DNA of 64,000 nt from positions 930,001-994,000 of the forward strand of contig NC_045148.1 in the NCBI RefSeq assembly GCF_008831285.2, read 5' to 3'. The notes beneath the pieces were generated by a model that saw only the letters and a list, made by a program, of their open reading frames with translations, was not told where the DNA came from and did not search any database. Shown here in pieces: positions 19,677 through 31,763 of the stretch; positions within the stretch are counted from its first letter, which is position 1, and each line of letters opens with the position of its first letter. The position numbers were made by a program, and so were the translations under genes. The stretch comes from Nymphaea colorata (taxonomy: Eukaryota; Streptophyta; Magnoliopsida; Nymphaeales; Nymphaeaceae).

Positions 19677-22304
19677 TAGGGCTGTTCAACGAGTCGAGCT
19701 ACTCGAACTCGACTCGTTTAACTCGACTCGTATGTTTAAACGAGCTGCTTATTTAGTTAAACGAGTCGAGCTCGAGTTGACGAGCCGACTCGTTTAATTA
19801 ATCGAGTCGAGTTCGAGTTCATGTGAGGGAACTCGTTAAACTCGAATCGGCTCGATTATTTAGTAAACCAGTTTTTTTAAAACCGGTTCAAAATCAAGAT
19901 GAGAAAGCGCCAAGGCGGGAAGAATTTTAGGGTTTCTCATATCATTTCCTTTTTGCGTTTTCGCTCTCTCCTCTCCGAGTCCGACTCTCCCTCTCTCCGT
20001 CTCTCGCCTGACGCCTCTCTCCCCCTCGCGCAACTCTCCCGACGATTACCACGTCGTCTCCTCATCAGTCATCCCTTCACGTAAGTCTCCTTCTCTCTCT
20101 ATCCAAACCGACACCTAAACCCTAATTTTTCTTCTTATATTCCCCCCTCCCTCTGGGCCGTTTGTTTGATGGTTCTCTCGCTATCTCTGGTTTTATTTCC
20201 GTTCAGGAGAAAAATCGAGGTGCTCCGCAAGAATGGATGCACTCTGGTAGGTGAGTTCGCTTTTTCTGCTACTGGAGTTCCCTTTTATTTTTGAACCTCA
20301 TACTTGTGATCACGTGGGGATCATCTGGATTTCTTGTTTGAAAAGTTTAAAGGTCGGTAATGACGTTGAACGCGGTTGAATTTCTTGGTCAGTAACACTA
20401 GTAGGGTTATTTTTTGTTTGATTAGTGCACTTAGATTATTTGCACGTGCAAGTGTGTTGCTCTCTTTGCTGCCTAAGTTGATAAACAAAATTCTAGAACG
20501 TGGAAATCTGATTTCCTCGTTTGTGTTGGAAAGTGGGAGAAGCTGGAAGATGACATTCGACCGTAATGCTACTCCAAATTAACCAGTTGGTCCGTTAAAT
20601 CCCACTCCCCAAAATGCTGATTAGTTTTCCAGATTGGTTCACTCTTCATGTTTTATCTTGAATGTTTCCAGATCCTTCATGTTTGTTTTTCTGAAGAATG
20701 ATTTAATCTTATGCTGATAGTCTTTTAGGCGAGGAAAAAAGGGGAAAATCCTTATCGGCATCTGACAGGTAGGAATTGATTTAAAGAACTGGGTTTCTCT
20801 TAAAGCTGCATTGTGAGTTGTTGAACTGCTTAAAATTCATGAGAAAGATCATAAGCACACTTAAAGTTTGGTTCATCAGTTAGTAAGGAACATTCTTATG
20901 TATTAGAAGCATCACCAAGGTGTTTTCTGCAAGCATTTTTTTGTTCTTGTCCTGCTGCTGTTGACATTTATCTATCTTTTTTTTTGTTCTTGTCCTGCTG
21001 CTGTTGACATTTATCTGTCACCAAGGTGTTTTCTTGATTTTTTGGTGAGGTGTACTCACTCTGATGAGAATAGCAACAATCTTCTCGACAAGTTGCAAGA
21101 TGCATTTGGGAGAGGCCAGAACCCTTCCTCTGTTCTTCCCATGATTTCAGCTGAGCTTGCAACACTAACAATAGCTTGAAAAAGATTCAACTAAGGATTG
21201 GAACAGTAAGAGAAACCCAGTTCTCTGCTAGTTGAGTAGTTTCTGCTCATGGGTAAGTTTTTGCATTTCTAAGCATCTTTTCTTAATTTTTTTTTTGTTC
21301 TAAATGCAGATCTATTGGACTTTTTGCAGGTTCATTTTTACATTTCTTGCTATTGGGATCGTAGTATGCTTCTGCACACTCTGTGGGCATGTGGTAGCCA
21401 ACAACATCAACGTCCTCCTTCTTACTTTCGTATCCTTTATTGCTGATATAGAAAAGTTGGCAAACTTCTGTGCTTTTTCCTCTGTTCCCGCTTAGAGCAG
21501 ATCAAGCATCATAGGGAGTATCTGCATATAACATCTATTACAGTTGGCATGTGTTTCTCAAAGGCACTTATTTGGAACCATCTCGTGGTTTCACTTGATT
21601 GCTGCTCGTAATAGCTACCAAGGAGATTCCCCAAGTGTATTTCCCTTCTAGATGCTATTCATTATAAAACTTCTGTGGCAATCTGATTACAGGGACGCAT
21701 TTGAAAGGAGCCATATGTGCACAGGTGGGATTTGAAACTGTATTGGTCTTCGGGTTTGTTTCTACAACTATTTGAACAAAATATGTCAATGACAAATTGT
21801 TGATTTGTTGCCTTTTAGGACTCTAACCTGTATAGCATGGATAATGATAAAAAGTTCACTTCTAATGTTGTTTTTAGTTTACATTTGTGTTCAAAACTCC
21901 TAAAGATATGAGGTTATCCTCAACCTCCTTAAGTACATAGTATTCGTCTGATTATCGTTTATTCCCAAAGTCATTTCGTCCATTCGCCGTGGCTGCCTAT
22001 CATTAAAAAGAAACTATTCGTGAAAAACTACAGAAATGAGTAATATTAATCGAGCTCACGAGTTCGAGCCTTATCGAGCTTCACGTATTCGAGCTCGAGC
22101 TCAACAAGTTAGGATGCAACTAAACGAGCTTAATTGAGCTTAATCGAGCCGAGCTCGAGCTCGACCATTGACTATCGAGTCGAGTTCGAGCCAGGATAGT
22201 CGAGTTAGAATCGAGTTCGAGTCGAGTCGAGCTCGTGTCTTATTTAATCGAGCCGAGTTCGAGCTGGCCGAGCTCGGGCTCGACTCGGCTCGTGTTCAGC
22301 CCTA
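19677..22304. mobile_element. hAT-type DNA transposon, non-autonomous, with captured gene-like sequence
   Basis: The element is flanked by a perfect 8-bp duplication CATGTGGC at 19669-19676 and 22305-22312, the size made by hAT transposases. Its termini are inverted: TAGGGCTGttcaaCGAG on the left and TAGGGCTGaacaCGAG read inward from the right. Both subterminal zones (19680-19860 and 22050-22295) are dense in CGAG/CTCG words, typical transposase-binding sequence of such elements. No transposase domain is visible. The interior has a CT-rich 5'-UTR-like block (19940-20085) with a donor-like 'cacgtaagt', an exon-like piece ending 'tag|gtgagt' near 20250, a 42-bp tandem duplication near 20941-21020 and a tetraspanin-like piece at 21330. 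It therefore looks like a Pack-type hAT that captured host gene sequence. Confidence 0.85.
21330..21495 (+). pseudogene. Tetraspanin-like fragment inside the hAT element
   Basis: After an acceptor-like 'tttttgcag' the frame reads FIFTFLAIGIVVCFCTLCGH then VVANNINVLLLTF, ending at a TAG at 21493-21495. Plant tetraspanins of the TOM2A-related group carry W-F-I-Y-(S/T)-F-x-G-x-G-(x)4-C-x-x-T-x-x-G-H-I-A-A-E-x-I-N at the start of the third membrane helix, and this fragment follows that spacing closely. What follows does not match the conserved NGCC stretch, and no other tetraspanin exon is obvious. It is read as a captured, non-functional gene piece. The assignment rests on recalled family pattern only. 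Confidence 0.45.
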
Positions 22305-22312
22305 CATGTGGC

Positions 22313-22995
22313 CACTCCTAATTACATGTTGAATATGTTTGGAAGAAGGTTGTGCAAAAGTTTATGACACCTCTTTTTAGGTTTGGCTTGCTTCTGACAA
22401 ACCCAGCAATTAATACATAAATATTGTTGATGTTTGGGTCCTGCATCAGTTGCTGCAAGGCCTTCTCAGTTACTATATATAGTCTTAGACTAGAAGCCCT
22501 AACAGTGTTCTCTATTATAAACCTTTCAATAATTTAGTTGTCTCATTTGATTATAGAAGAGCCAGTCTTTTGTGCATTAAGTTTTCTTTGGGGATTATGA
22601 ATGTAAAGAGTTTTTAGGCTAGTTTAGAATTGAACCAAAAATCAAGACTCAAACGAGGATAGTGGAGGAACTTTATGAACAAATTACCAAATTAATGATG
22701 CTTTAATTCTGGATCTTTAGTTAGGCATGTGAATCATCTCAAAAGGTTCCCTAAGTTGATGATGAATCAAAGCTACACAAACACAAATTTTATGAAGTAA
22801 ATACGTCAAAGTTGCGAAGAATCTCAAGATTGATAACAGTGCATAATGCAATGAATGATGCCATATTTACATATGAAAATTGAAACAACATACTCCACTC
22901 TATCCTAAATCCTGAAGTGACATCTTTAATTTATTGTGTATATATGTCACTTGTGAATGCAGCATGATCAATTAGCCGGTATGCATTTTTTTAAA

Positions 22996-23040
<45 letters not shown>

Positions 23041-24780
23041 TGCTATCTTGCCACTTTTGGACCTAGTCTTCCTTGGCTTCCCTATAGGGCCCTTGAGTTC
23101 TTAGGGTTTCCCTGCATCCCATTGCCTTTGTCTGGCTTCTCCTCTTGGTTGTACACATAAATACCTTTGACCACCTTCATTATCTTGGTGTCTACCTTGC
23201 CAATGTCTGCCCTCTTTTGCCTCTCTGTTGTGTAAATACATCACCATTGTCTTGTCTTCTACCTCTCATGCCTCTTTCTTTATCAGCAACAGACATAATA
23301 TATAGTAAGTTAAATAACCAACACACTTCTTTCAACTAGACAAATTATACTAGCCACTGACATGTTAGCATCAAATTTGTTTGATTAGTTGATTAGGGTT
23401 CTTTAGTCTACGTCATTTACTTCGAGAGACAATGCCAAAAATTAACTTTGCTGACACCGACTCCACGTAGCAATGCCAACGAATCCAATAATCACTAGTA
23501 ATCCATGGACGAAAGACGTTTTGGACATCCCATGTGAATCCAGCCTTAAAAAACCATGAGAGTTACAAGGTCTACGACACACGTATATTTGCGACTTGTT
23601 CACGCAAAGGCATATGATTGGATAATTACCATATATTTCCTCCCTAGCTAGCAACATCTATCAACAATAATTTTCCATCTGCAAGTGTCTCTATAGGTGT
23701 GAACATGTTTGGTTTCAATTGCTTCCTTTACAATGAAGATAACGAAAAATAGCATGAAATATTACCAGGAGTCTTGAGCACAAATTTGTTTTATTTGGAT
23801 CTTGAATGCTAAGATTAGCAATGTTGCTGGACTCATAGCCATATGGAGTCATTTACAAGAAAAATAACAAAAACTAAATCATGTGTGATTGATTAGGCTA
23901 GTTGTTCTAGGCTATGAAGTCATTCAGTTGACAAAGTGTTGCTTGTGAAACTCTACCATATCTACAAAAAAAATAAATATTTTGAATGGAAAAGAGTGGT
24001 TGTAATATTTTCCACTGTCATGGACCATCAAGAATTCAGACATAAATTTTAAGTATCAAACACTTGCTCATGAAATACTGTTACATTGACATGATTGTAT
24101 AACTAAAAGGAAAAAAGTGAATATATTTATCTTGATAGTAAACTATAAGCCACATGTATGTAGCTCAATAAATAAATAAACAAACAAACTTTGTACATAC
24201 ATGATACACGCATGCACAAATGGCCGCGCATCATTAGCATTAAGTTGCTGAGTAAGGGAACAGTCAGATTTCGTACTCTTGCTTCCACGAATACCCTTTC
24301 AAGCTTTTTATATCTTAGTCTTTGTCATCAACCTGCTCTGATCAGCGACAACCGCCATTAGAGGAATCAAATCCCATCTTTTGCTCAATGAACTTCCTTC
24401 ATGTTACATGCTCATCGAATCATTTGATATATCCATCACATCTTTTCTTAATGGTTCGTATAACCAAAATTTTCTTCAACTACCTTGACCCGCAATCCTC
24501 AAGAAACCTGGTCAACAATAAATGACTACCAAGATCATACTCAAATCCGTTTAACATTCATTACTTGTTGAATGTCCAACAACCAGTTAACTGTACTCAA
24601 CTAAAGGACAAGAAATACTCCTAATTTATCTTCATTCTTTTCTCTAAAGGAACTAATATATCCTTCTGTCCTTTGGGCATGCAGTCGTTTATACTACACC
24701 ATTTTGGTCTTGAAGATCAAGTTTGTGATGCTCAGGGTTCATCCTCTTCGAAATCCCTTGCATAAGAAGTACCAACATTA
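22313..24780. other. AT-rich spacer, no gene seen
   Basis: No recognisable exon. A (CT)n(CA)n microsatellite lies at 22998-23040 and a (TA)n run at 24789-24818. Short frames on both strands show no domain. Confidence 0.45.
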
Positions 24781-24819
24781 TTGTTCAAGAAATATATATA
24801 TATATATATATATATATAA

Positions 24820-25764
24820 TGTATGTCGAACCACTAGCAAGTAGGTGATCCGTAACGCGTAACTGTGCCGCTCATATTGTCTCTCAAGTCTCTCTGCCAA
24901 GCAATCTAAGGCCGAATCTGAAGCTGTGTTCTTTATAAAATTATCAGCAACATCTGCGACGATAGTCTCTCTGATTACAATGATACGCAGTCTTGGCAAT
25001 GTTTCGATCAATTCCAAGCAACAGCGCGATAGTATTAATTTCACTAAAACATGTACTCTATGCATCAGGAAAACTCTCATAAAAGGATCGCGTTCCTTTT
25101 TGTCTACTTTTCATGACCATCTTGCTTTCAGTGTCAGCGAGCGTCACATCTGCATCATTGTGACAGATGCAGCCAAAAGCGGAAGAGACTTCCGGGTCAT
25201 CTCATATGTCCACAGACACAAACTCCCACGCTCGTGATTATTATTAAAGGGAATTGAAATCAAGGAGCAAGGAGGTAGAATGAGAAAGAAGCAGACCAAA
25301 TAAGGGGGGATCTGTTCGTCCTCCGTCCTCACCAAACAGAAGAAAATGTCCAAAAGAACGGTCAGCAGACAGCAGGGGGCCTCCCCAAAATATTCCAACC
25401 GTGTTTGTGTGCGGGGTCGCCGGGACCCGGGTTGGGTCCCTCGGCGGGGGAACCCTTCCCCTCCTCTTGCGACCGACCTGCCGGAGGGCTGCCCCCCGGT
25501 GACATCACCTGGGCCCCACTCCAGAGGAGTTGACATGGCGAGCAAGCATTGGCTGGTGCTTGGTGAGCCGAACGTTTTTGGGCCCCACAAAATGGGTCCT
25601 GTGGCGTGTTGGCTGGCGAGGGTTGTTTGGTCTGAATATCTTTCAAGGGAGAAGGGAATGGGATTACGTGCACGACTGGTGATACCGTGCTCCTGTTGCA
25701 AATGACCATATTGCCCTTCTGTTTTTCTAATAATTATTATTGCATGTCGTATTTTGGTGAGCAA
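24820..25764 (-). other. GC-rich promoter-like island with weak downstream frames
   Basis: 25380-25640 is strikingly GC-rich against AT-rich flanks. It contains two GGGCCCCAC words ('cctgggccccac', 'ttgggccccac'), resembling site II/TCP-type TGGGCC elements, plus 'tgacatcacc' and, on the minus strand, 'agccaatgc'. The 206-codon minus frame (25764-25144) and the 119-codon plus frame overlap and show no domain, so both are probably chance frames in GC-rich DNA. Leftward of the island a 100-codon minus frame (25080-24778) includes ETLPRLRIIVIRETIVADVA, which I do not recognise. The block could be the promoter and start of a decayed gene or a non-coding transcript. Confidence 0.25.
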
Positions 25765-26784
25765 GAGGTTAATCCCATCGCCCCCACTAAAGTTCGAGCT
25801 AGTTAGAACATAAAAAAGAAAAAAAAAAATTGTGTTGGCTCTGACTTAAAAAATTGGGTGTTGAAGGGCATTTTATTTCGAAGTTAGACATAATAAACAC
25901 AAGGGCAGAGCCAAGGGGAGGCTCGCATGAGCTCTGGCTCTACCTAAAAAAATTGACATGTAAATTTTAAAAATTTTTACTTGTTTTATATAAAATTTTA
26001 AAAAATAATATTTTGGCCCGTGTCAAAATTTAGAAACTTTAATTCAGCCTCCGTCATAAAAAATTTCTGGCTCCCTTCTTGAGTAAACATGACTAGTAAG
26101 TTCTCTAACTAAGCTCATGCTCATTTATGCGCCTTAAGATTTAAATGAACTGGATCAATTGCGCTCATTTACGGTGAGTTAGCTATTTTACATTGTTAGT
26201 TAATTACAAGCTCATATGATCAGTGAAGCACTTCAAGTTTAATTTTACCTTCTGACTGAGATAATCGCAAGAATAGCCAAGCGGAGCCCTAGCTGCAGGT
26301 CTCTCCTCAAGGTAGCCAAGCAGGCCGTGGTGAGTTCCGGCTGCATTGGGAACATTTCGTGAAAAAAGCACCTGAAAAAATCGCAACGATCAATTGAATT
26401 TCAGCATCACTCGATCCAAGGGGGAACAAGAAGAGGGCCTGCTCATAACGGAGACAAAGGAAAGGACAAAGGTGGATTTTGAACTGGCTACATGACACAC
26501 AGACAGCCGCCCCTCGCTGAATTTCTGCAAACTTCCGTCCACGAGAAAAGACTTGGAGCGTCCTCCCTGCTGTAGTTCAACTCAGCAATGGCCGCCAATC
26601 GTGTTCCTCTGATCCGCAAAATCTTCAATATATAATATTTGTAGATACATATGGGAGAAAGCATAATAAATTGTCAACTGTAATTAAAACTATAAAAAAC
26701 GTAAAAGAAAAATATAACACATTACTATTCGTTGATGATCACATATTCTTTTTTCATAGCTTGTTCACTATCTGTTACAGGACC

Positions 26785-26870
26785 GGATTGTGATCACTCC
26801 AAGATTTGAACCAGCGTCTCTTAAGGAAGTAGACTACCTTGCCGCCCATTACGCCGATCCAAATGACAAT
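26785..26870 (-). mobile_element. tRNA-like SINE candidate
   Basis: The minus strand reads 'cggcgtaatgggcggcaagg', close to the A-box pattern. About 35 bases later comes 'ctggttcaaatctt', a good B box (GGTTCRANNC). It does not close into a cloverleaf, so it is not an intact tRNA gene. It shares the 'gtaatggg' core with the candidate at 3488-3575. Confidence 0.4.
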
Positions 26871-27113
26871 CTTGTAATTATATGTATTATGAGGGGCCAA
26901 TGATTGATTGTTCACATATTTCCAATTATTCAAGGCGGGCCACCCTTGTTAATAACGATGGATGAGTTGTTAAGAGCTTCACGTACACACTCTTTCACCA
27001 ACAAAGGCTTAAATCAGAATACTCAGAGAGGCCCTCAGCTGACATCACTTCAGCTTGGAGTTCTTAATTTATTTGTCCATGGGAGGAAGAAGCTTCCTCG
27101 TGGTAGGCAAGGC

Positions 27114-27367
27114 TTTATATTTGGAGATTAGACCAACCTTTTCCTACCTTTCTTGGTTTTCCTTCTCGTTCAACATCCACCTTGTTCAAAAAGAGTTAGG
27201 GTTTCAGTCTCTGTGAAGTTCTTCTTCACCAGCGGATCTTCCCACCACCCATTCTTTATTACAAGACTGTGGTGGTGTGGACATCAAAAGGGCTGTCTCT
27301 GAGAAATTTGAGGCTGCCCATCTTAGCTTTCTCAAGGTAGGAGTAGGAAGGAAGGGGTTGAGGATAC
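27114..27367 (+). promoter_or_regulatory. Probable core promoter and leader of the NAC gene
   Basis: A TATA-like 'ctttatattt' lies at 27113-27122, about 250 bases upstream of the NAC start codon. That predicts a leader of roughly 220 bases with no intron visible. 'agggtttcag' (27199-27208) and pyrimidine-rich stretches fit a plant 5' leader. Placement is by motif and distance only. Confidence 0.4.
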
Positions 27368-30300
27368 ATGGATGGTGTTACTAAGGAAGAGAAGCTTCCT
27401 CCTGGATTCAGATTCCATCCAACTGATGAGGAGCTGATCACGTACTATCTCCACCGCAAGATCTCGGATTCGTCGTTCACCGGCCGAGCGATCGCAGATG
27501 TTGATCTCAATAAGTGCGAGCCATGGGATCTTCCAGGTGAGGAAGAAATCTTTGTAGCTCTTGCGCTACGTCCTGGTGATCATGGTTTTCACAAGTCGCT
27601 GCTTCTTATTCGTAATGCTTTTCGTCATTGGTATTGTCTTCCGAGATTGAGTAATAGTTTTTTGTCTTGGCTTTTGCGTTTCTCCCTTTTACAGTTTTTT
27701 GCTAATTAAGGCAACATACTGATCATGGCATGCAACAAAAACATTCTTCTTGTCTTCTTCTTCTTCTTTACCTCACAGATTCCGCTGCTTTTCTGCACTA
27801 CATACATAATTCGTTCAATAAAACCGCAATCTTCATCATGGTTCATGAGCATAATTAAGATAATCATCGATTGCTCTTCTTCTTCTAGCGTAATTTGGAC
27901 AGGGAAATCGAGGGAATGACCAAGAATTCTTCACAGTTCTATTCTATTTGACCGAATGATCACCATGTGTGCACTCAAACGACTACCATATAGAAGTAGA
28001 ATCTTGTACTCCACGCACCAACTTGGTTGAATTGCCTCTCAACATGACCAACTTTTTTGTAGATTTGATTTCCTTCCAGAACTAGACTTGTTCCTTTACT
28101 CAAGAACCAGATTACAAATCTTCTTCTTTTCTAAGTTTCTTTCTCCCTTTCTTTGTTTAACTTTTTGCAATATACTAAATCCTTCTATGGATGCTGTGAA
28201 TTGTTACAGCAACCTAAATAAATATTCCACCACCTTTCTGGCTTGTGCTTTGTACTCCCGACAGGCATCCAGTAAGGCCGGCCTGTGATCCACCCGTTCC
28301 TTGAGCATTAGTACATGTTATCTTTTGTCAAGATCTAAACTCAAAGCCCACCCATATAACTATCTTCTGCATCTAAAACAAATCAAATTGCACCAAGTTG
28401 CACCAATTACTGTTATTAATCTTCAGCTCAATTTGGTAAGTGGCCGGGTTTACAATCACCTTAATCCTTGTAGCAAAGCGAGAGAGAGCTATGACGAGTA
28501 TCGTGTGTCGCCTCTTTTATGGGGAAAAATCTGCGGATATATATAAGCCATGCAGATAATTGGTAGTAGTCTTGCTTGCTTTGCTAACATGACGAAAATT
28601 AATATTAGTAAAATGCAGTTTGTATGACCATGCACCAAATTTTTAGCTAGGTTCATTTCTTTTGCATTGCTTTCATCAATTAATTACTATGTTATTATTC
28701 TGTGGTCAGGAAAGGCTAAAATGGGAGAGAAAGAGTGGTACTTCTTCAGTCTCCGTGATCGGAAATACCCCACCGGACTGCGGACAAACCGGGCAACGGA
28801 TGCTGGATACTGGAAGACCACCGGGAAGGACAAAGAGATCTTCAATTCCACCACCTCAGAATTGGTAGGCATGAAGAAAACCCTCGTCTTCTATAAAGGG
28901 AGAGCTCCCAAGGGAGAGAAGACCAACTGGGTGATGCATGAATACCGGGTCCAACCTAAATCCACCTTCAAATCCGGCAAGGTAAAATATATCCTAGCAC
29001 TAACTGATTAATTAATCAATTGAATATTTAGTTAAAGTATCATTGACAAGGAAAACCACCAAGTTCTTTAGACACGTGAGAACTGCCTACACCAAGAAAT
29101 GTTTGTCTACTCTGCCCTACCTTTCATACATTCAGAAGCCGCACACGCTACGAAAGACTCCTTGTGTACACTTCTATTGAGTTTGGAACTTGTTCCAAAT
29201 AGCGAGCTTTAGTGCGGCCATAGCTGGAGGAAGACAATTTGTCTTTTAAATCACATAAAACATTGTGTTCTTTTGTGTTTGTTTTTTTCTTCTTCATGAT
29301 TTCAAGAGTGTGCGAGGAAACCCATCAGTCCGTGATGAAAGGTGGTTACATGCACCCGGGTGCATCGTGCATAGCCCCGGTTAGCACGACGTGTTTCCCA
29401 ACCCATTCCCAGGTATGTGTGATGCACATGAGCCTATGCACGGTATATCGCATGCAGAGGCCTATGCATATAACCAGATCGGCCTATGCATATAACCAGC
29501 TTTGATCGGTGATACCTCAGATGACCTACACATAGCCTTTGATTATCCAAGCAAGGAAACACATCAAATTTGAACCTATTTCACATCACACCTACATCTA
29601 CCCACTACCTCCTACCTCTTGTTCTTGATCACTCTTCTTTTTATTACCAGTAAATGACATGATAAATTGAACTTATTTTTCATTGACATCATGTGATCAC
29701 TACCTCCGTCAGACGTTGCTAGCAACTTGGACGAAACATTTGGTCCTGTCAAGTTGTCATCGTGTGCTAGCAAGTCATACACATTAAAGAGATCTTATTG
29801 TCAAGAGACAAAGGAAGATGAAACGGGGTGCCTACTTGATCTCTGTTCATGTTAAACTTGGTATTAATTTTTCCTTTGCGCCAATGCACCTATCTACTTA
29901 TCTGCATTATTCACCCTTTTCTGTCCACAGACCATATACTTTGGTGTCTCATATATTCGTGGATTTCATGCTTCATTATTTTTCAGTAATATCTGCTGCT
30001 TGGTCACCTTTATAAATTTAAAGTTTGGAAATGGCTTTTGCAGGAAGAATGGGTCGTTTGCCGCATTTTTCAAAAGAGCGCTACGGGGGTCAAGAAGTTC
30101 CCCCAGAACCCGGTCCGAGCAAACCCATTCAACATTGACATGGGCCAGGCTGCGCTTTCCAGTCTCCTACATCAGGACCCTATGAGCCAAGTCAACATGG
30201 CCAGGGCCTACGCAAACAACGCCGACCTAGTGGACCTGAGCAGGGTCTTCAGGGGCTCCGTCAACATGAACTTCCTCGGCCAACCACAGATGCCATTTAC

Positions 30301-30556
30301 CAACGGTTTACAGCATCCGGGACTCAACCTCAACCTCCCCACATTGCAACCAGGAACATTGCCGGCGGCTGCGCTGGCCGGCGGCCACCACCAGCCGCTG
30401 AAGATGGATGTCCCAACTTCGGCCATGCTGTCAAACGTCGGCCTTCACGGCGACACGTGCTTTGGAGCAGAGCTCGGCTCCGCCGGCAATGCCCGGTTCC
30501 AGGCCGTGGACCCATGCCCGGATCTAGGAGGCTACTGGCCACCAGCACCATACTAA
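27368..30556 (+). CDS. NAC-domain transcription factor, 3 exons, 317 aa
   Basis: Exons 27368-27536, 28710-28981 and 30044-30556 with GT-AG introns join in frame (954 nt including stop). The NAC DNA-binding domain fills residues 10-158 with all five subdomains: A ([19 protein letters not shown], 10-28), B ([11 protein letters not shown]), C ([15 protein letters not shown], then [13 protein letters not shown]), D ([20 protein letters not shown], then TNWVMHEYR) and E ([11 protein letters not shown], 148-158). The intron positions are the usual NAC ones. The C-terminal half is rich in Asn, Leu, Pro and Gly, lacks a membrane segment and ends GGYWPPAPY, as expected of an activation region. The domain resembles the NAM/CUC and NAC058/NAC100 groups, which act in organ boundaries, senescence or growth; I cannot place it to one orthologue. 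It has GDTCFG where miR164-regulated relatives have HVSCFS. Confidence 0.93.
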
Positions 30557-31763
30557 GTAGTTCCAATATTGATACCGTAAATGTGGCGATTAACTTAATT
30601 AAGTGATGCAGCTGTTCCTTAAGTTCGTGTCTCCGTTCGTCAATTTTGGGGAGTTGGAAGAACTCTAGACTGGGGTTTTGGTCTTATCAATTGGATAAAA
30701 TCGCATGAAGGCTTCTAAGTTCATATCCTCCTTGTAAGTGGCAAGGGAAAAATTTGTAATATTAATGATTGTAATAGGTGGTTGTTTTCTATAAATTATT
30801 TAGTTCACCATGAATTCTCAAGTTACGCGCCTGATTCTCAGCTGTGAACTTCTTCTGGAGTTTGAGTTGAGTTGCGTGCACCGCTTAAACTCATGCCAAA
30901 AGAAAAATGGAGACATTTTTGAAACTATTGAAAAAAATTGTTTTTTATTCTTTCCATTTTTTATTTATCTTTTTTGTCTTTACAAAAAAGATTCATTCTT
31001 CTATCAAACATGAGCATTTTCAACATTAACCATATTGGTGCACTAAATTTTTGTGCACGGTATGACATATGTAACCAGGTTTGCTTCTTCTGCCTTTCCC
31101 CTCCTACATCACCAAGATTCCGTTCTTAGGGTTCCATTATCTTGGTGATCGTTGCTTCCCATGATTCCCAAAGAGACAGCCCAATAACTCTGCAGCCGTG
31201 ATCATGATCCTAGCGTTACACTTGAATAACTCATAGTTGGTCTCTTGTTCAATGCCATTTTTCTATCGCATTGAGGGTGGTGCTGAAGAGGCTCATTCAG
31301 TAGTTTTGGTTTGAACCAGAAGCAAACCCATAAGCACAAATGGAAGAAACAAGTGAGAACCCAATATGAAGTCACCCACCCGCTATGAATTCTTTCTTAG
31401 AAATTCTGATGATGGAGGAGAAGTCGATACAGAAAAGAAAAACTCAGGTTCCTGTATTGGCTGCTAAATGACGACGAAGAGATTATAAATATGAACGCTC
31501 GTTATAAGCATGCCAATCAGTTTTGATTAAATGGGTTACAAGTCGCCACACCGAAACTAATTTCTCGAAAAGTCTGTGTTAGTTATAATTTATTTTGAGT
31601 TGCTTGTAACGGGAGACTCTTAACGAGATTGTCATTAGTTGAACAGAAAATTTCAACATTAATATGGTGTTTACTTTTGAACTGGCCAATTCGGGCTGGC
31701 TTGACTGGATTTGTTCAAAGTGAAACTCTTTCAACTCTCTTAGAATTCGTTGCACATGCAACC
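30557..31763. other. 3' flank of the NAC gene, no further gene seen
   Basis: The first 250 bases are probably the NAC 3' UTR ('gtaataggtggttgttttct' near 30770). The remainder is AT-rich without a recognisable exon. Confidence 0.45.

Noticed and set aside
25144-25764. 206-codon minus and 119-codon plus overlapping frames
   Set aside because: Long frames on both strands over a GC-rich block are expected by chance; no domain, signal peptide or splice partner was seen.
26246-26371. Minus-strand exon-like piece reading NVPNAAGTHHGLLGYLEERP
   Set aside because: Splice-like edges exist but there is no partner exon, and I recognise no family; too weak to list as a gene.
30440-30480. Possible miR164 target in NAC exon 3
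   Set aside because: Only the CF codons align with the known target; too many mismatches for pairing.
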